The notes under the pieces: model-generated
Told to the model about the DNA's origin: nothing
Databases searched by the model: none
The model's input: only the letters and a program-made list of their open reading frames with translations
Shown: positions 8,592 to 16,180 of the stretch, one piece after another
Numbering within the stretch: the first letter of the stretch is position 1
Layout of the letters: every line of letters starts with the position of its first letter
Position numbers and translations under genes: made by a program
Origin: Nocardioides luti
GTDB lineage: Bacteria > Actinomycetota > Actinomycetes > Propionibacteriales > Nocardioidaceae
Assembly: GCF_014212315.1 (NCBI RefSeq)
Contig: NZ_JACKXE010000001.1
Coordinates: forward strand, 3,224,001 to 3,288,000
Length of the DNA stretch: 64,000 nt
Direction: 5' to 3'

Positions 8592-10100
8592 TCAGCGGCC
8601 GGGCACCCGCACGGGTCGGTCCTGCCCCGGCCGGCTGACGAGCACGAACGCCAGCCAGGCGGCCAGCACGGCGCACGCAACCCCCAGGCCCAGCCGGGGG
8701 AGCAGTGGCATCGCGATGCCGACGAAGCCGCCGATCACCCACGCGAGCTGCAGCGTGGTGTCCGAGCGCGCGAAGGCGCTCGACTGCACCCGCTCGGGCA
8801 CGTCGCGCTGGATCGTGGCGTCGAGCGCGAGCTTGGCCAGGGCCTGTGCCAGCCCGGCCGTCAGGCCCAGCAGCCCGAGCGTGACGACGCCGTAGAACAG
8901 CGCGGACACCAGCACGATCCCGGCGTCTGCCGCGAGGGCGACCACGACGAGCAGCGGCGAGTTGACCTGGCGCAGGGTGGAGCCGATCGCGATGCCCAGG
9001 GCGTTGCCGAGCCCGGCGCCGCCCAGGACGATCCCGAGCAGCACCTCGGTGCGCCAGTCGCCGATCGGGTTCTCGCGCAGCAGGAACGCCATGAACATGA
9101 TGAGGAAGCCGGACAGGAACCGCGGCCCCGCGTTGGCGCGCAGCGCGAACGCCACCGCCGGCGGCACCTGGGCCCGGGCGGCCCGCCCGCGGCCACCTCG
9201 ACGGCCGCCTGGCGCGTCGCCGAGCGGCATCTCGGCCGTCCCGGTCGGCCCGGGGCCGAGCGCCAGGGTGATCTCACCCTGGCTGGAGTCGACCTTCGCC
9301 GGGAGCAGGATCGCCAGGACGGTCGCGATGACGAACAGCACGAACGCGTAGCGCAGCGACCACTGCGCGCCGAAGGTCGAGGCCAGCCCGGCCAGCGGCG
9401 CCGAGACCCCGGCCCCGACGATGCCGGCCAGCGAGATGCGGGCATTGGCCTTGACCAGGGTGAACGACTTCGGCACGAGCCGGGGCACCGCGGCGGCCCG
9501 CGTGACGCCGTACGCCTTGGACGCGACGAGCACGCCCAGCGCCGCCGGGAAGAGCACCGTCGAGCCGGTCACCACCGCCGAGGCCAGCACCCAGCACAGG
9601 AACGCCCGCAGCGCCATCGTCGCGCCGATCGCCCAGCGCCGCCCGTGGCTGAACCGGTCGAGGAACGGCCCGATCAGCGGCGCCACGATCGCGAACGGCA
9701 GCATCGTCAGGCCGAGGAACAGCGCCACCTGGCCCCGCGCCTCGCCGGTCGGGACCTGGAAGAACAGCGTGCCGGCCAGCGAGATCGCCACCGCCGCGTC
9801 GCCCGCGGTGTTGAAGGCGTGCATCTCGATCAGCCGGGACAGCCCCGAGTCGCCGGCCCCCTCGGCGCGCGCGGCGCGCCGGGCCTGGCGGACGGTGTAC
9901 CCGCCGGCCCGCCCGGTCACCCGGGCCACCCCGCGGACCCCGCGGGCGGCCCCCCGCGCCCCGGCCCCGAGCCCCCGCCCGACGGCGCGGGCCCGGTCTG
10001 CCTTGCTCGCGCCGGACCCGCCCGACCCCTGCTCGGGGTGGGGGTGGGGGTCCCGCCAGCGCTGGTCCCCGGAGGACGAGTCGGGGTGGGGCGCGGTCAT
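8592..10100 (-). CDS. MFS transporter (12-TM type)
   Basis: This 502-residue membrane protein has a ~85-residue hydrophilic, Pro/Gly/Arg-rich N-terminus, then about twelve hydrophobic segments starting near INTAGDAAVAISLAGTLFF-like sequence. A cytoplasmic loop rich in Gly/Arg (residues ~300-335) splits the two halves. The pattern fits a major-facilitator exporter; the substrate is unknown. The ATG at 10100 is preferred to an upstream in-frame start at 10163. A CAGGAT -10-like hexamer lies 6 nt upstream and GATGGGGG could also serve as a ribosome site. It is divergent from the DUF3027 gene across a 674-nt region holding the paired structured elements. Confidence 0.8.
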   Translation of the reverse strand: MTAPHPDSSSGDQRWRDPHPHPEQGSGGSGASKADRARAVGRGLGAGARGAARGVRGVARVTGRAGGYTVRQARRAARAEGAGDSGLSRLIEMHAFNTAGDAAVAISLAGTLFFQVPTGEARGQVALFLGLTMLPFAIVAPLIGPFLDRFSHGRRWAIGATMALRAFLCWVLASAVVTGSTVLFPAALGVLVASKAYGVTRAAAVPRLVPKSFTLVKANARISLAGIVGAGVSAPLAGLASTFGAQWSLRYAFVLFVIATVLAILLPAKVDSSQGEITLALGPGPTGTAEMPLGDAPGGRRGGRGRAARAQVPPAVAFALRANAGPRFLSGFLIMFMAFLLRENPIGDWRTEVLLGIVLGGAGLGNALGIAIGSTLRQVNSPLLVVVALAADAGIVLVSALFYGVVTLGLLGLTAGLAQALAKLALDATIQRDVPERVQSSAFARSDTTLQLAWVIGGFVGIAMPLLPRLGLGVACAVLAAWLAFVLVSRPGQDRPVRVPGR

Positions 10101-10230
10101 GCCCCCATCCTGCCCGGTGCCGCCGACGGGTGGGGTGCGGGACACGGCTGCGCCGTGGGTCATGGCATCCCGTGGCCGGCGCCGCGGGGCGGCGCGGGCG
10201 GGGGCTCCCGGTGGGCGGCTGCTCCTCGGT

Positions 10231-10383
10231 GCCGGGGGCGGCGCTGCGAGGGGTGCCCGGTCGCTTGCGTCGCCCAGGAACCGCCCGCACCCCGCTGCAC
10301 TGATTCGTTCCGTTGAAGGGCGGGCGGTGTGGGAGGGCTAGCTTTCACGCTCCCCGGGCACCCCTCGCCGCGCCACCCCCGGC
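10231..10383 (-). ncRNA. Candidate structured leader RNA, copy 1 (toward the MFS gene)
   Basis: Read on the minus strand, this ~153-nt segment opens and closes with complementary arms: 10354-10368 pairs perfectly with 10246-10260, and 10371-10383 pairs with 10231-10243 with one mismatch. Inside, ACCGCCCGC/GCGGGCGGT form a second 9-bp stem (10320-10328 with 10280-10288), with a loop containing TCAGTGCAGCG. The core is almost identical to copy 2 at 10521-10675, but the closing stem has a different sequence that still pairs. It would lie in the 5' leader of the MFS gene if transcription starts between the copies. RNA function is inferred. Confidence 0.5.
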
Positions 10384-10520
10384 GCGTGGAGCGCGTCCGT
10401 GGTCGATCACGGCGTGAAGAGATGGATGATTCCGCTGCGGTCACTCCGACCCTGCGGTCACACCCGCCCCCAGACCCCCACCCACCCGCACCGTCTGACG
10501 CGGGCGCGGGCGCCAGCGGG
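10384..10520. other. Spacer between the two structured elements, probable divergent control region
   Basis: No gene is visible. The segment holds a direct repeat CTGCGGTCAC at 10435-10444 and 10452-10461 (17-nt period), which could be an operator or paired promoter elements. An AT-richer patch (TGGATGATTC, ~10423-10432) is the only plausible -10 material, and it reads poorly on either strand. I cannot name a promoter with confidence. Confidence 0.3.
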
Positions 10521-10675
10521 CCCCGGTGACGGCGGCTCCCCGCACGCGCGGGGAGCCTAAAAGCAAGCCCTCCCACACCGCCCGCCCTCACCGGGACAGT
10601 CAGTGCAGCGGAAGCGCGGGCGGTTCCTGGGCGCAGCCCAGCGACCGCGCGTGCGGGGAGCCGCCGGCGCCGGGG
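10521..10675 (+). ncRNA. Candidate structured leader RNA, copy 2 (toward DUF3027)
   Basis: The end arms 10531-10551 and 10645-10665 are perfectly complementary over 21 bp, and pairing continues outward to 10521/10675 with two mismatches. The inner stem is 10577-10585 with 10616-10624. A local 10-bp hairpin (10534-10543 with 10548-10557, loop ACGC) uses the same 5' strand as the closing stem, so the two folds exclude each other, as in a switch. Core blocks shared with copy 1 include 23 of 23 nt at 10566-10588 and 18 of 18 nt at 10616-10633. The DUF3027 start codon follows about 100 nt downstream. Confidence 0.5.
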
Positions 10676-10774
10676 ACCGGTGCGACGACTCCCGGTCTGC
10701 GCACGAACCGCCCCGACGGCTGATTCTTCCGGCTGCCGCCGGACCCGACCTGACACGACGGGGGCCGATGGGTC

Positions 10775-11563
10775 ATGATTCCGTGCGTGATCACCTCCGT
10801 GCGCCTCAAGCCCGACACCGCTGCCGTCGCAGCGGTGGACCTGGCCCGTACCGCGCTCGTCGAGGAGGTCGACGCCGCCGACGTGGGCGAGCACCTGGGC
10901 CACCTGGTCGAGGGCGAGCGCCTCGTGACGCACCTCTTCGCGTGCACGCGTCCCGGGTACGTCGGGTGGCGCTGGTCGGTCACCGTGGCGCGTGCGTCGC
11001 GCCAGAAGACCGTGACGGTCGACGAGATCGTGCTGATCCCTGGCGACGAGGCGATCGTGGCGCCGGCCTGGGTGCCCTACCGCGAGCGGATCCAGCCCGG
11101 CGACCTCTCGCCCGGCGACCTGCTGCCGGTCGAGGACGACGACCCGCGCCTGGTGCCGACGTACTCCTTCGGTGACGACCCGCTGGACACCGACGCGCAG
11201 GCGCAGATCCGCACCGTCGCCAAGGACCTCGGCCTCGGCCGGGTCCGGACGCTGTCGCCGGAGGGCCACGACCTCGCGGCCCAGCGGTGGTACGACGGCG
11301 ATCAGGGGCCGACCGCGGCGATCGCGCAGTCCGCGCCGGACAGCTGCTACTCGTGCGGCTTCCTGCTGCGGCTCAACGGCTCGCTGTCGGACACGTTCGG
11401 CGTCTGCGCCAACGGTGACGCCAACGACGACGGTCGCGTCGTCTCGCTCGACCACGGCTGCGGCGCCCACTCCGAGGTGCAGCTCGCCAAGAAGCACGAG
11501 CCCCAGCCGCTGCCCGAGCACGTCGTCGACACGCTGAGCGGCGACCAGCTCGAGTCCTTCTAG
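10775..11563 (+). CDS. DUF3027 family protein
   Basis: This 262-residue protein is found across Actinobacteria. Recognisable family blocks are HLFACTRPGYVGWRWSVTVARASR (split here: HLFACTRPGYVGW and RWSVTVARAS), KTVTVDEIVLIPG and WVPYRERIQPGDLSPGDLLP. A C-terminal putative zinc site consists of C-Y-S-C (~residues 192-195), then FGVCANG and HGCGAHSE. No biochemical function is established as far as I know. The ATG at 10775 is the first in frame; GTG 10787 is an alternative. The long upstream region with the structured element suggests regulated expression. Confidence 0.85.
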   Translation: MIPCVITSVRLKPDTAAVAAVDLARTALVEEVDAADVGEHLGHLVEGERLVTHLFACTRPGYVGWRWSVTVARASRQKTVTVDEIVLIPGDEAIVAPAWVPYRERIQPGDLSPGDLLPVEDDDPRLVPTYSFGDDPLDTDAQAQIRTVAKDLGLGRVRTLSPEGHDLAAQRWYDGDQGPTAAIAQSAPDSCYSCGFLLRLNGSLSDTFGVCANGDANDDGRVVSLDHGCGAHSEVQLAKKHEPQPLPEHVVDTLSGDQLESF

Positions 11564-11579
11564 GTCCTTCGACGACGTC

Positions 11580-12260
11580 CTACGGGTCCGGCGTGAGCAC
11601 CGTCGGGTGCCCGAACGACGTCGGGACCGGCCCGTCGTCGGCGCGCGACAGCACCCACACGGCGTACCCCTCGTCCGCGGGGTGCAGCTGGTAGCTCCCG
11701 GCCCGCAGGTCCACCCGCAGCCCCGACGCCTCGGCGTCCGCCGCGAACTCCGCGGGCGGATAGGTCCGGCTCGTCGTGGGCCCACCCACGGGGTGGAAGC
11801 CGACGAGCACGCGGCCGCCGGGGGCGAGCAGGCCGCGCAGCCGGGCCAGCACGTCCCGCTCGGTGGCCTCGGCGAGGTAGATCATCACGTTGCCCACGCA
11901 CACGACCAGGTCGTACGTCGGGGGCAGGCCGCGACCGGCCAGGAGGTCGGCGGAGAGGCCGAGGATGTCGCTCTCGACGACCTCGAGGTCGGGATAGGTG
12001 CGCCGCGCCTGCGCGACGAGCGCGGCGTCCGGCTCGGCGGCGACGACCCGGTGCCCGCGGGCGGCCAGGGCGGCGCCCACGCGGCCCATCCCGGCCCCGG
12101 CGTCGAGGACCCGGGCGCCGCGGGGGAGCAGGGCGTCGGCCAGCCGGGCCTCGCCGTCCACGTCGGCGCCGTCGTCGACGAGCTCGGCGAACTTCCGGCC
12201 GTACCCGTCGTTGCGCCGGCCGCCGGACGCCCAGCGGGTGACCGGGGGGACGTCGGTCAT
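11580..12260 (-). CDS. Class I SAM-dependent methyltransferase
   Basis: The protein has 226 residues. Motif I is VLDAGAGMGRVGAALA (~52-67), motif II ends in VVAAEPD, and motif IV corresponds to YDLVVCVGNVMIYL (~118-131), followed by LAPGGRVLVGFHP (post-motif). The YGRKFAELVDDGADVDGEA start resembles small SAM methyltransferases of unknown substrate. Its ATG overlaps the last four bases of the upstream DUF2530 gene, so the two are probably cotranscribed. It converges with the DUF3027 gene, 16 nt away. Confidence 0.85.
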   Translation of the reverse strand: MTDVPPVTRWASGGRRNDGYGRKFAELVDDGADVDGEARLADALLPRGARVLDAGAGMGRVGAALAARGHRVVAAEPDAALVAQARRTYPDLEVVESDILGLSADLLAGRGLPPTYDLVVCVGNVMIYLAEATERDVLARLRGLLAPGGRVLVGFHPVGGPTTSRTYPPAEFAADAEASGLRVDLRAGSYQLHPADEGYAVWVLSRADDGPVPTSFGHPTVLTPDP

Positions 12261-12568
12261 GCGTCGGTGCGGAGGTCGCCGTCGGGGGACTCGACGAGCT
12301 CGGCGCGGGCCTTGCGGCGGCGCCGGCAGTACTCCAGGCCGAAGAGCCCCAGGCCGAAGCCCGCCAGGCAGGTCCACAGCCACCACAGCCGGCCGGCGTC
12401 CTCGAGACGGCCGTAGAACGGCAGCAGCGCGACGAAGGCGAGCAGCCACAGGCCGACGCCGACCTCGACCGTCCGGACGCCGTCGACGTCGAGCGGCTCG
12501 ACGTCCGCGACGATGAACGTGCGGTTGCCGATCTCGTGCTGCATCGGCTGGTCGTCGCGGAGCTCCAC
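12257..12568 (-). CDS. DUF2530 small membrane protein
   Basis: The protein has about 103 residues. It has a conserved acidic N-terminal segment (FIVADVEPLDVDGVRTVEVG), two transmembrane helices (GLWLLAFVALLPF and WWLWTCLAGFGLGLFGLEY) and a basic C-terminal RRRRK, a typical DUF2530 layout. Function is unknown. The GTG at 12568 was chosen because a TACGGT -10 element ends 7 nt before it; GTG 12595 and ATG 12544 are in-frame alternatives. It overlaps the methyltransferase gene by 4 nt. Confidence 0.75.
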   Translation of the reverse strand: MELRDDQPMQHEIGNRTFIVADVEPLDVDGVRTVEVGVGLWLLAFVALLPFYGRLEDAGRLWWLWTCLAGFGLGLFGLEYCRRRRKARAELVESPDGDLRTDA

Positions 12569-12575
12569 GAGGCTC

Positions 12576-12581
12576 ACCGTA
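12576..12581 (-). promoter_or_regulatory. -10 element (TACGGT, minus strand) for DUF2530
   Basis: On the minus strand TACGGT is followed by 7 nt and then the GTG at 12568, the spacing expected of a leaderless mRNA. The divergent permease gene has CAGAAT at 12634-12639, 6 nt before its own GTG. Confidence 0.4.
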
Positions 12582-12645
12582 GTCGCTCGTCCCACCCCCT
12601 CCAGCGGTAACCCGCACGAAACGCGACCCGTGCCAGAATCCCGCC

Positions 12646-14121
12646 GTGAGCAACGACAGCAAGACCGGCGCGAACGCCGGCACCAGGCGCCCAGCGGGCG
12701 GTCTCGACGGCTACTTCAAGATCTCCGAGCGCGGCTCGACCGTGGGCCGGGAGGTGCGGGGCGGCGTCGTCACGTTCCTCACGATGGCCTACATCATCGT
12801 GCTGAACCCGATCATCCTGCTCCAGGGGCAGGACATGGACGGCAAGTTCCTCGCCGACGGCAACTTCGCCGCGATCGCCGCCGCCACCGCGCTCGCGGCC
12901 GGCGTCCTGACGATCCTGATGGGCGTGGTGGCCAACTACCCCCTCGCGCTCGCGACGGGTCTCGGGCTGAACGCCTTCGTGACCTTCTCGATCGCCAGCC
13001 AGATGACCTGGGCCGACGCGATGGGCCTGGTGGTCCTGGAGGGCCTGATCATCCTGGTCCTGGTGCTCACCGGGTTCCGCGAGGCGGTCTTCCACGCCGT
13101 GCCCGCCCAGCTCAAGATCGCCATCTCGGTCGGCATCGGCCTCTTCATCGCCCTGATCGGCCTCGTGGACTCCGGGTTCGTACGCCGCACCGCGGCCGGC
13201 AGCGTCCCGGTCGAGCTCGGCATCGGCGGCAAGCTGCAGGGCTGGCCGGTCCTCGTGTTCGTCGTCGGCCTGGTCCTGGTGATCGGCCTGTTCGTCATGG
13301 GCGTGCGCGGCGCCATCCTGATCTCGATCGTCCTGACGACCCTGCTCGCGATCGTCGTCGAGAAGGTCGCGAAGGTCGGTCCCGCCTTCACGCCCGAGCG
13401 GGTCAACCCCAAGGGCTGGAACCTCAACGTCCCGGCCTGGCCGAGCGACATCGTCGACAAGCCCGACTTCGGGCTGATCGGCAACTTCGACCTGCTCGGC
13501 TCGTGGCAGAACGCCGGGGTCGTCACCGTCGCGCTGTTCGTCTTCACGCTGCTGCTGGCCGACTTCTTCGACACGATGGGCACGATGACCGCGATCGGCG
13601 CCGAGGCCGGGCTGCTCGACGAGGAGGGCAACCCGCCCAACACCCGGCGCATCCTGGTGGTCGACTCGCTCGCCGCCGCCGCCGGTGGCGCCGCCGGGGT
13701 CTCCAGCAACACGTCGTACATCGAGTCCGCGTCGGGTGTCGCCGAGGGTGCCCGCACCGGTCTGGCGAGCATCGTGACCGGCCTGCTCTTCCTGCTGGCC
13801 ACGCTGTTCGCGCCGATCGTCCAGATCATCCCGAACGAGGCGGCCGTCCCCGCACTGGTCCTCGTCGGGTTCCTGATGATGCAGCAGGTCAAGGGCATCG
13901 ACTGGGACGACCTCGAGATCGCGCTCCCGGCGTTCCTCACGATCGTGCTGATGCCGTTCACCTACTCGATCTCGGTCGGCATCGGCGCCGGCTTCCTCGC
14001 CTACGTCCTGATCAAGGTCGTCCGCGGCAAGGCCGGCCTCGTCCACCCGCTGATGTGGGGCATCGCGGCCCTGTTCGTCCTGTACTTCGCGATCTCGCCG
14101 CTCACCGCCTGGCTCAGCTGA
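12646..14121 (+). CDS. NCS2 family permease (AzgA-like purine transporter)
   Basis: This 491-residue permease has about 12-14 hydrophobic segments. It matches the AzgA branch of NCS2 (adenine/guanine/hypoxanthine:H+ symport): an N-terminal block with TFLTMAYIIVLNP, ATGLGLNAFVTF, LLLADFFDTMGTM and SNTSYIESASGVAEGARTG. These carry the conserved substrate-site residues of the family. The GTG at 12646 is preceded by CAGAAT at 6 nt rather than by a Shine-Dalgarno site. Purine rather than uracil specificity is inferred from the AzgA-type motifs. Confidence 0.88.
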   Translation: MSNDSKTGANAGTRRPAGGLDGYFKISERGSTVGREVRGGVVTFLTMAYIIVLNPIILLQGQDMDGKFLADGNFAAIAAATALAAGVLTILMGVVANYPLALATGLGLNAFVTFSIASQMTWADAMGLVVLEGLIILVLVLTGFREAVFHAVPAQLKIAISVGIGLFIALIGLVDSGFVRRTAAGSVPVELGIGGKLQGWPVLVFVVGLVLVIGLFVMGVRGAILISIVLTTLLAIVVEKVAKVGPAFTPERVNPKGWNLNVPAWPSDIVDKPDFGLIGNFDLLGSWQNAGVVTVALFVFTLLLADFFDTMGTMTAIGAEAGLLDEEGNPPNTRRILVVDSLAAAAGGAAGVSSNTSYIESASGVAEGARTGLASIVTGLLFLLATLFAPIVQIIPNEAAVPALVLVGFLMMQQVKGIDWDDLEIALPAFLTIVLMPFTYSISVGIGAGFLAYVLIKVVRGKAGLVHPLMWGIAALFVLYFAISPLTAWLS

Positions 14122-14137
14122 GCCCACCCCACCGCCG

Positions 14138-14179
14138 AGTCGGCGTGGAGGTCCCGCCAAGGGGACCTTCACGCCGACT
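14138..14179 (+). terminator. 18-bp hairpin after the purine permease gene
   Basis: Positions 14138-14155 pair with 14162-14179 through 18 bp with one G-U pair, around a short loop. It lies 16 nt after the permease stop. There is no long T tract, as is usual for actinobacterial terminators. Confidence 0.65.
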
Positions 14180-14195
14180 TCGCGATTTCGGGTCG

Positions 14196-14245
14196 GCAGA
14201 TGCGCCGACTCGGGCCCTCTCCGACCTGCAGATGCGCCGACTCGG
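14196..14245 (+). repeat. Two copies of an 18-nt repeat, 32-nt period (locus A)
   Basis: GCAGATGCGCCGACTCGG occurs at 14196-14213 and again at 14228-14245. The same motif with the same 32-nt period recurs at 26128-26177. The copies sit just upstream of the MarR promoter. Confidence 0.75.
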
Positions 14246-14254
14246 CGGGAATGC

Positions 14255-14280
14255 TTAGCGTAGGTAATGAGTTATGCTAA
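14255..14280 (+). promoter_or_regulatory. MarR operator and promoter (inverted repeat with -10 TATGCT)
   Basis: TTAGCGTA (14255-14262) and TATGCTAA (14273-14280) form an imperfect inverted repeat with a 10-nt spacer, the size of a MarR dimer site. The right half contains TATGCT (14273-14278), a TANNNT -10 element exactly 6 nt before the ATG at 14285. Binding there would block the promoter, which fits autorepression of the marR-MFS operon. Confidence 0.6.
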
Positions 14281-14284
14281 CGAC

Positions 14285-14734
14285 ATGCCCACCGTGGAGA
14301 GAGTTGCCCGCACCGACGCCGGACTGGCCTCGGAGCTCCGCCTGTCCGTGATGCGCCTGCGTCGCCGGCTGGCGGCCGAGCGGCACCCCGACAACGAGCT
14401 GAGCCTCGGCGCGATGGCGGTCCTCGGGGCGCTCTACCGCGCCGGTGACCTCTCCATCGGCGAGCTCGCCGCCCGCGAGCGCGTCCAGCCCCCGAGCATG
14501 ACCCGCACGGTCAACTGCCTCGAGGACGGCGGGTACGTCGCCCGCAAGCCCCACGACACCGACGGCCGCCAGGTCCTCGTGACCCTCACCGACAGCGGCC
14601 GCACCACGCTGCTCGCCGACCGCGCCCGCCGCGACGCCTGGCTGGCGCTGCGCCTGCGTGACCTGACCCCCGAGGAGCGCGCCGTGCTGCGGCAGGCCGC
14701 CCCCATCCTCGAAGCACTCGCCCAGAAGGACTGA
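14285..14734 (+). CDS. MarR family transcriptional regulator
   Basis: This 149-residue winged-helix repressor has dimerisation helices (ELRLSVMRLRRRLAAE), a helix-turn-helix (LSIGELAARERVQPPSMTRTVNCLEDGGYV) and the wing (RKPHDTDGRQVLVTLTDSGR) with the family D-x-R-x motif. The ATG at 14285 is preferred to ATG 14267 because 14267 falls inside the operator and the -10 element points to 14285. The MFS gene starts 8 nt after the stop, so the pair probably forms a ligand-controlled efflux operon. Confidence 0.9.
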   Translation: MPTVERVARTDAGLASELRLSVMRLRRRLAAERHPDNELSLGAMAVLGALYRAGDLSIGELAARERVQPPSMTRTVNCLEDGGYVARKPHDTDGRQVLVTLTDSGRTTLLADRARRDAWLALRLRDLTPEERAVLRQAAPILEALAQKD

Positions 14735-14742
14735 TCTCCCGC

Positions 14743-16056
14743 TTGAGCCCCACGTTCCGCGCCCTCCGCAACCCCAACTACCGGCGGTACCTCGTCGGCA
14801 GCGTCGTGTCGAACACCGGCACCTGGATGCAGCGCGTCGCGCAGGACTGGCTGGTCCTCCAGCTGCCGGGCAACAGCGGCACCGCCCTCGGCATCACCAC
14901 CGGCCTGCAGTTCCTGCCGGTGCTGCTGCTCTCGCCGTACGCCGGGGTCATCGCCGACCGGTTCCCCAAGCGCCGCCTGCTCCAGGTCACCCAGGCCACG
15001 ATGGCGGGCGCCTCGCTGCTGCTCGGCCTCCTGGCGGTGCTCGGGGTGGTGGAGACGTGGCACGTCTACGTCATCGCGTTCGCGTTCGGCATCGGCTCGG
15101 CCTTCGACGCACCCGCCCGCCAGTCGTTCGTCTCCGAGATGGTCGACCAGGACGAGCTCACCAACGCCGTCGGCCTCAACTCCGCCGCGTTCAACGTCGC
15201 CCGGATCCTCGGCCCGGCCCTCGCCGGCCTGATGATCGGCGCCCTCGGCGGCGGCGCCGACGCCACCGGCTGGGTGATCCTCATCAACGCCGCGTCGTAC
15301 GCCGCCGTGATCTGGCAGCTCCAGCACATGAACCTCGCGCTGCTCCACCCGACCGAGATCCGTCCCCGCACGCCCGGGATGCTGATCGAGGGGGTGCGCT
15401 ACGTCCGCAGCCAGCCCAAGATGGTGCTGATCCTGATCATGGTGTTCTTCGCCGGCACCTTCGGCATGAACTTCCAGATCACCTCCGCGCTGATGGCCAC
15501 CGAGGTCTTCGGCAAGGGCGCCGGCGAGTTCGGCGTCCTCGGCTCGGCGATGGCGGTCGGCTCCCTCACCGGCGCTCTGCTCTCCGCGCGCCGCGTCACG
15601 ATCCGGCTGCGGCTGCTCGTCTTCGCCGCCCTGGGCTTCGGCGTCGCCGAGATCATCGCCGGGATGCTGCCGTCGTACGTCGCGTTCGCGCTGTTCGCCC
15701 CGGTCATCGGGCTCTGCACGCTGACCCTGCTCAACTCCGCCAACGCCACGATGCAGCTCGAGTCCGACCCGGCCCTGCGGGGCCGTGTGATGGCGCTCTA
15801 CATGACCATCGTGATGGGCGGGACACCCCTCGGCTCGCCGATCATCGGCTGGATCGGGGAGCACCTCGGTGCGCGGTACACCTTGGTCATCGGGGGAGCG
15901 CTGACGATCGTCGGCGTCCTGCTCGCCGTCCTCGTGTTCGCGAGGCTCCAGGGGGGCCTGCGTACCGTTTTGACCGGGGTAGAGCGACCCGGTAATCTCG
16001 TTCCTCGTGTCTGGGACAACCAGACCGTTGCGCGTGCCCAGAAGGTTTCCGACTGA
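14743..16056 (+). CDS. MFS exporter (EntS/MFS_3-like) in operon with marR
   Basis: This 437-residue protein has about 12 transmembrane segments. The beginning (FRALRNPNYRRYLVGSVVSN, then GTWMQRVAQDWLVLQL) and the loop ADRFPKRRLL are typical of the MFS_3/EntS group of exporters. A TTG start is supported by AAGGA in the end of marR and by the 8-nt spacing. The natural substrate is unknown; control by the adjacent MarR is inferred. The promoter of the str operon lies inside the last 90 nt of this gene. Confidence 0.85.
   Translation: MSPTFRALRNPNYRRYLVGSVVSNTGTWMQRVAQDWLVLQLPGNSGTALGITTGLQFLPVLLLSPYAGVIADRFPKRRLLQVTQATMAGASLLLGLLAVLGVVETWHVYVIAFAFGIGSAFDAPARQSFVSEMVDQDELTNAVGLNSAAFNVARILGPALAGLMIGALGGGADATGWVILINAASYAAVIWQLQHMNLALLHPTEIRPRTPGMLIEGVRYVRSQPKMVLILIMVFFAGTFGMNFQITSALMATEVFGKGAGEFGVLGSAMAVGSLTGALLSARRVTIRLRLLVFAALGFGVAEIIAGMLPSYVAFALFAPVIGLCTLTLLNSANATMQLESDPALRGRVMALYMTIVMGGTPLGSPIIGWIGEHLGARYTLVIGGALTIVGVLLAVLVFARLQGGLRTVLTGVERPGNLVPRVWDNQTVARAQKVSD
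15970..15998 (+). promoter_or_regulatory. Consensus sigma-70-type promoter for the str operon
   Basis: TTGACC (15970-15975), a 17-nt spacer and TAATCT (15993-15998) form a near-perfect housekeeping promoter. It lies within the 3' end of the MFS coding sequence and predicts a leader of about 175 nt before rpsL. Confidence 0.75.
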
Positions 16057-16180
16057 TCCACGACTGTCCATCGAGTCGTGAGCGGGTCTGGGCGCACACC
16101 ACAGGCACAGAGCACGAGCAGCACATCGTGCCCGGCAAGTCGCTGGGTTCTGACGAGTAGAAAAGAAGGGGAACCACCCG

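Noticed and set aside
10231..10675. Insertion sequence or transposon made of two inverted repeats
   Set aside because: There is no transposase between or near the arms (the spacer is 137 nt), no target duplication was seen, and the arms differ between copies while still pairing internally.
10160..11785. Long minus-strand frame across the DUF3027 gene and the paired elements
   Set aside because: The composition is Arg/Gly/Val filler with no family match, and it runs antisense to the well-supported DUF3027 gene.
14196..14245. CRISPR array because of the 32-nt period
   Set aside because: Only two units per locus, 14-nt gaps instead of spacers, and no cas genes.
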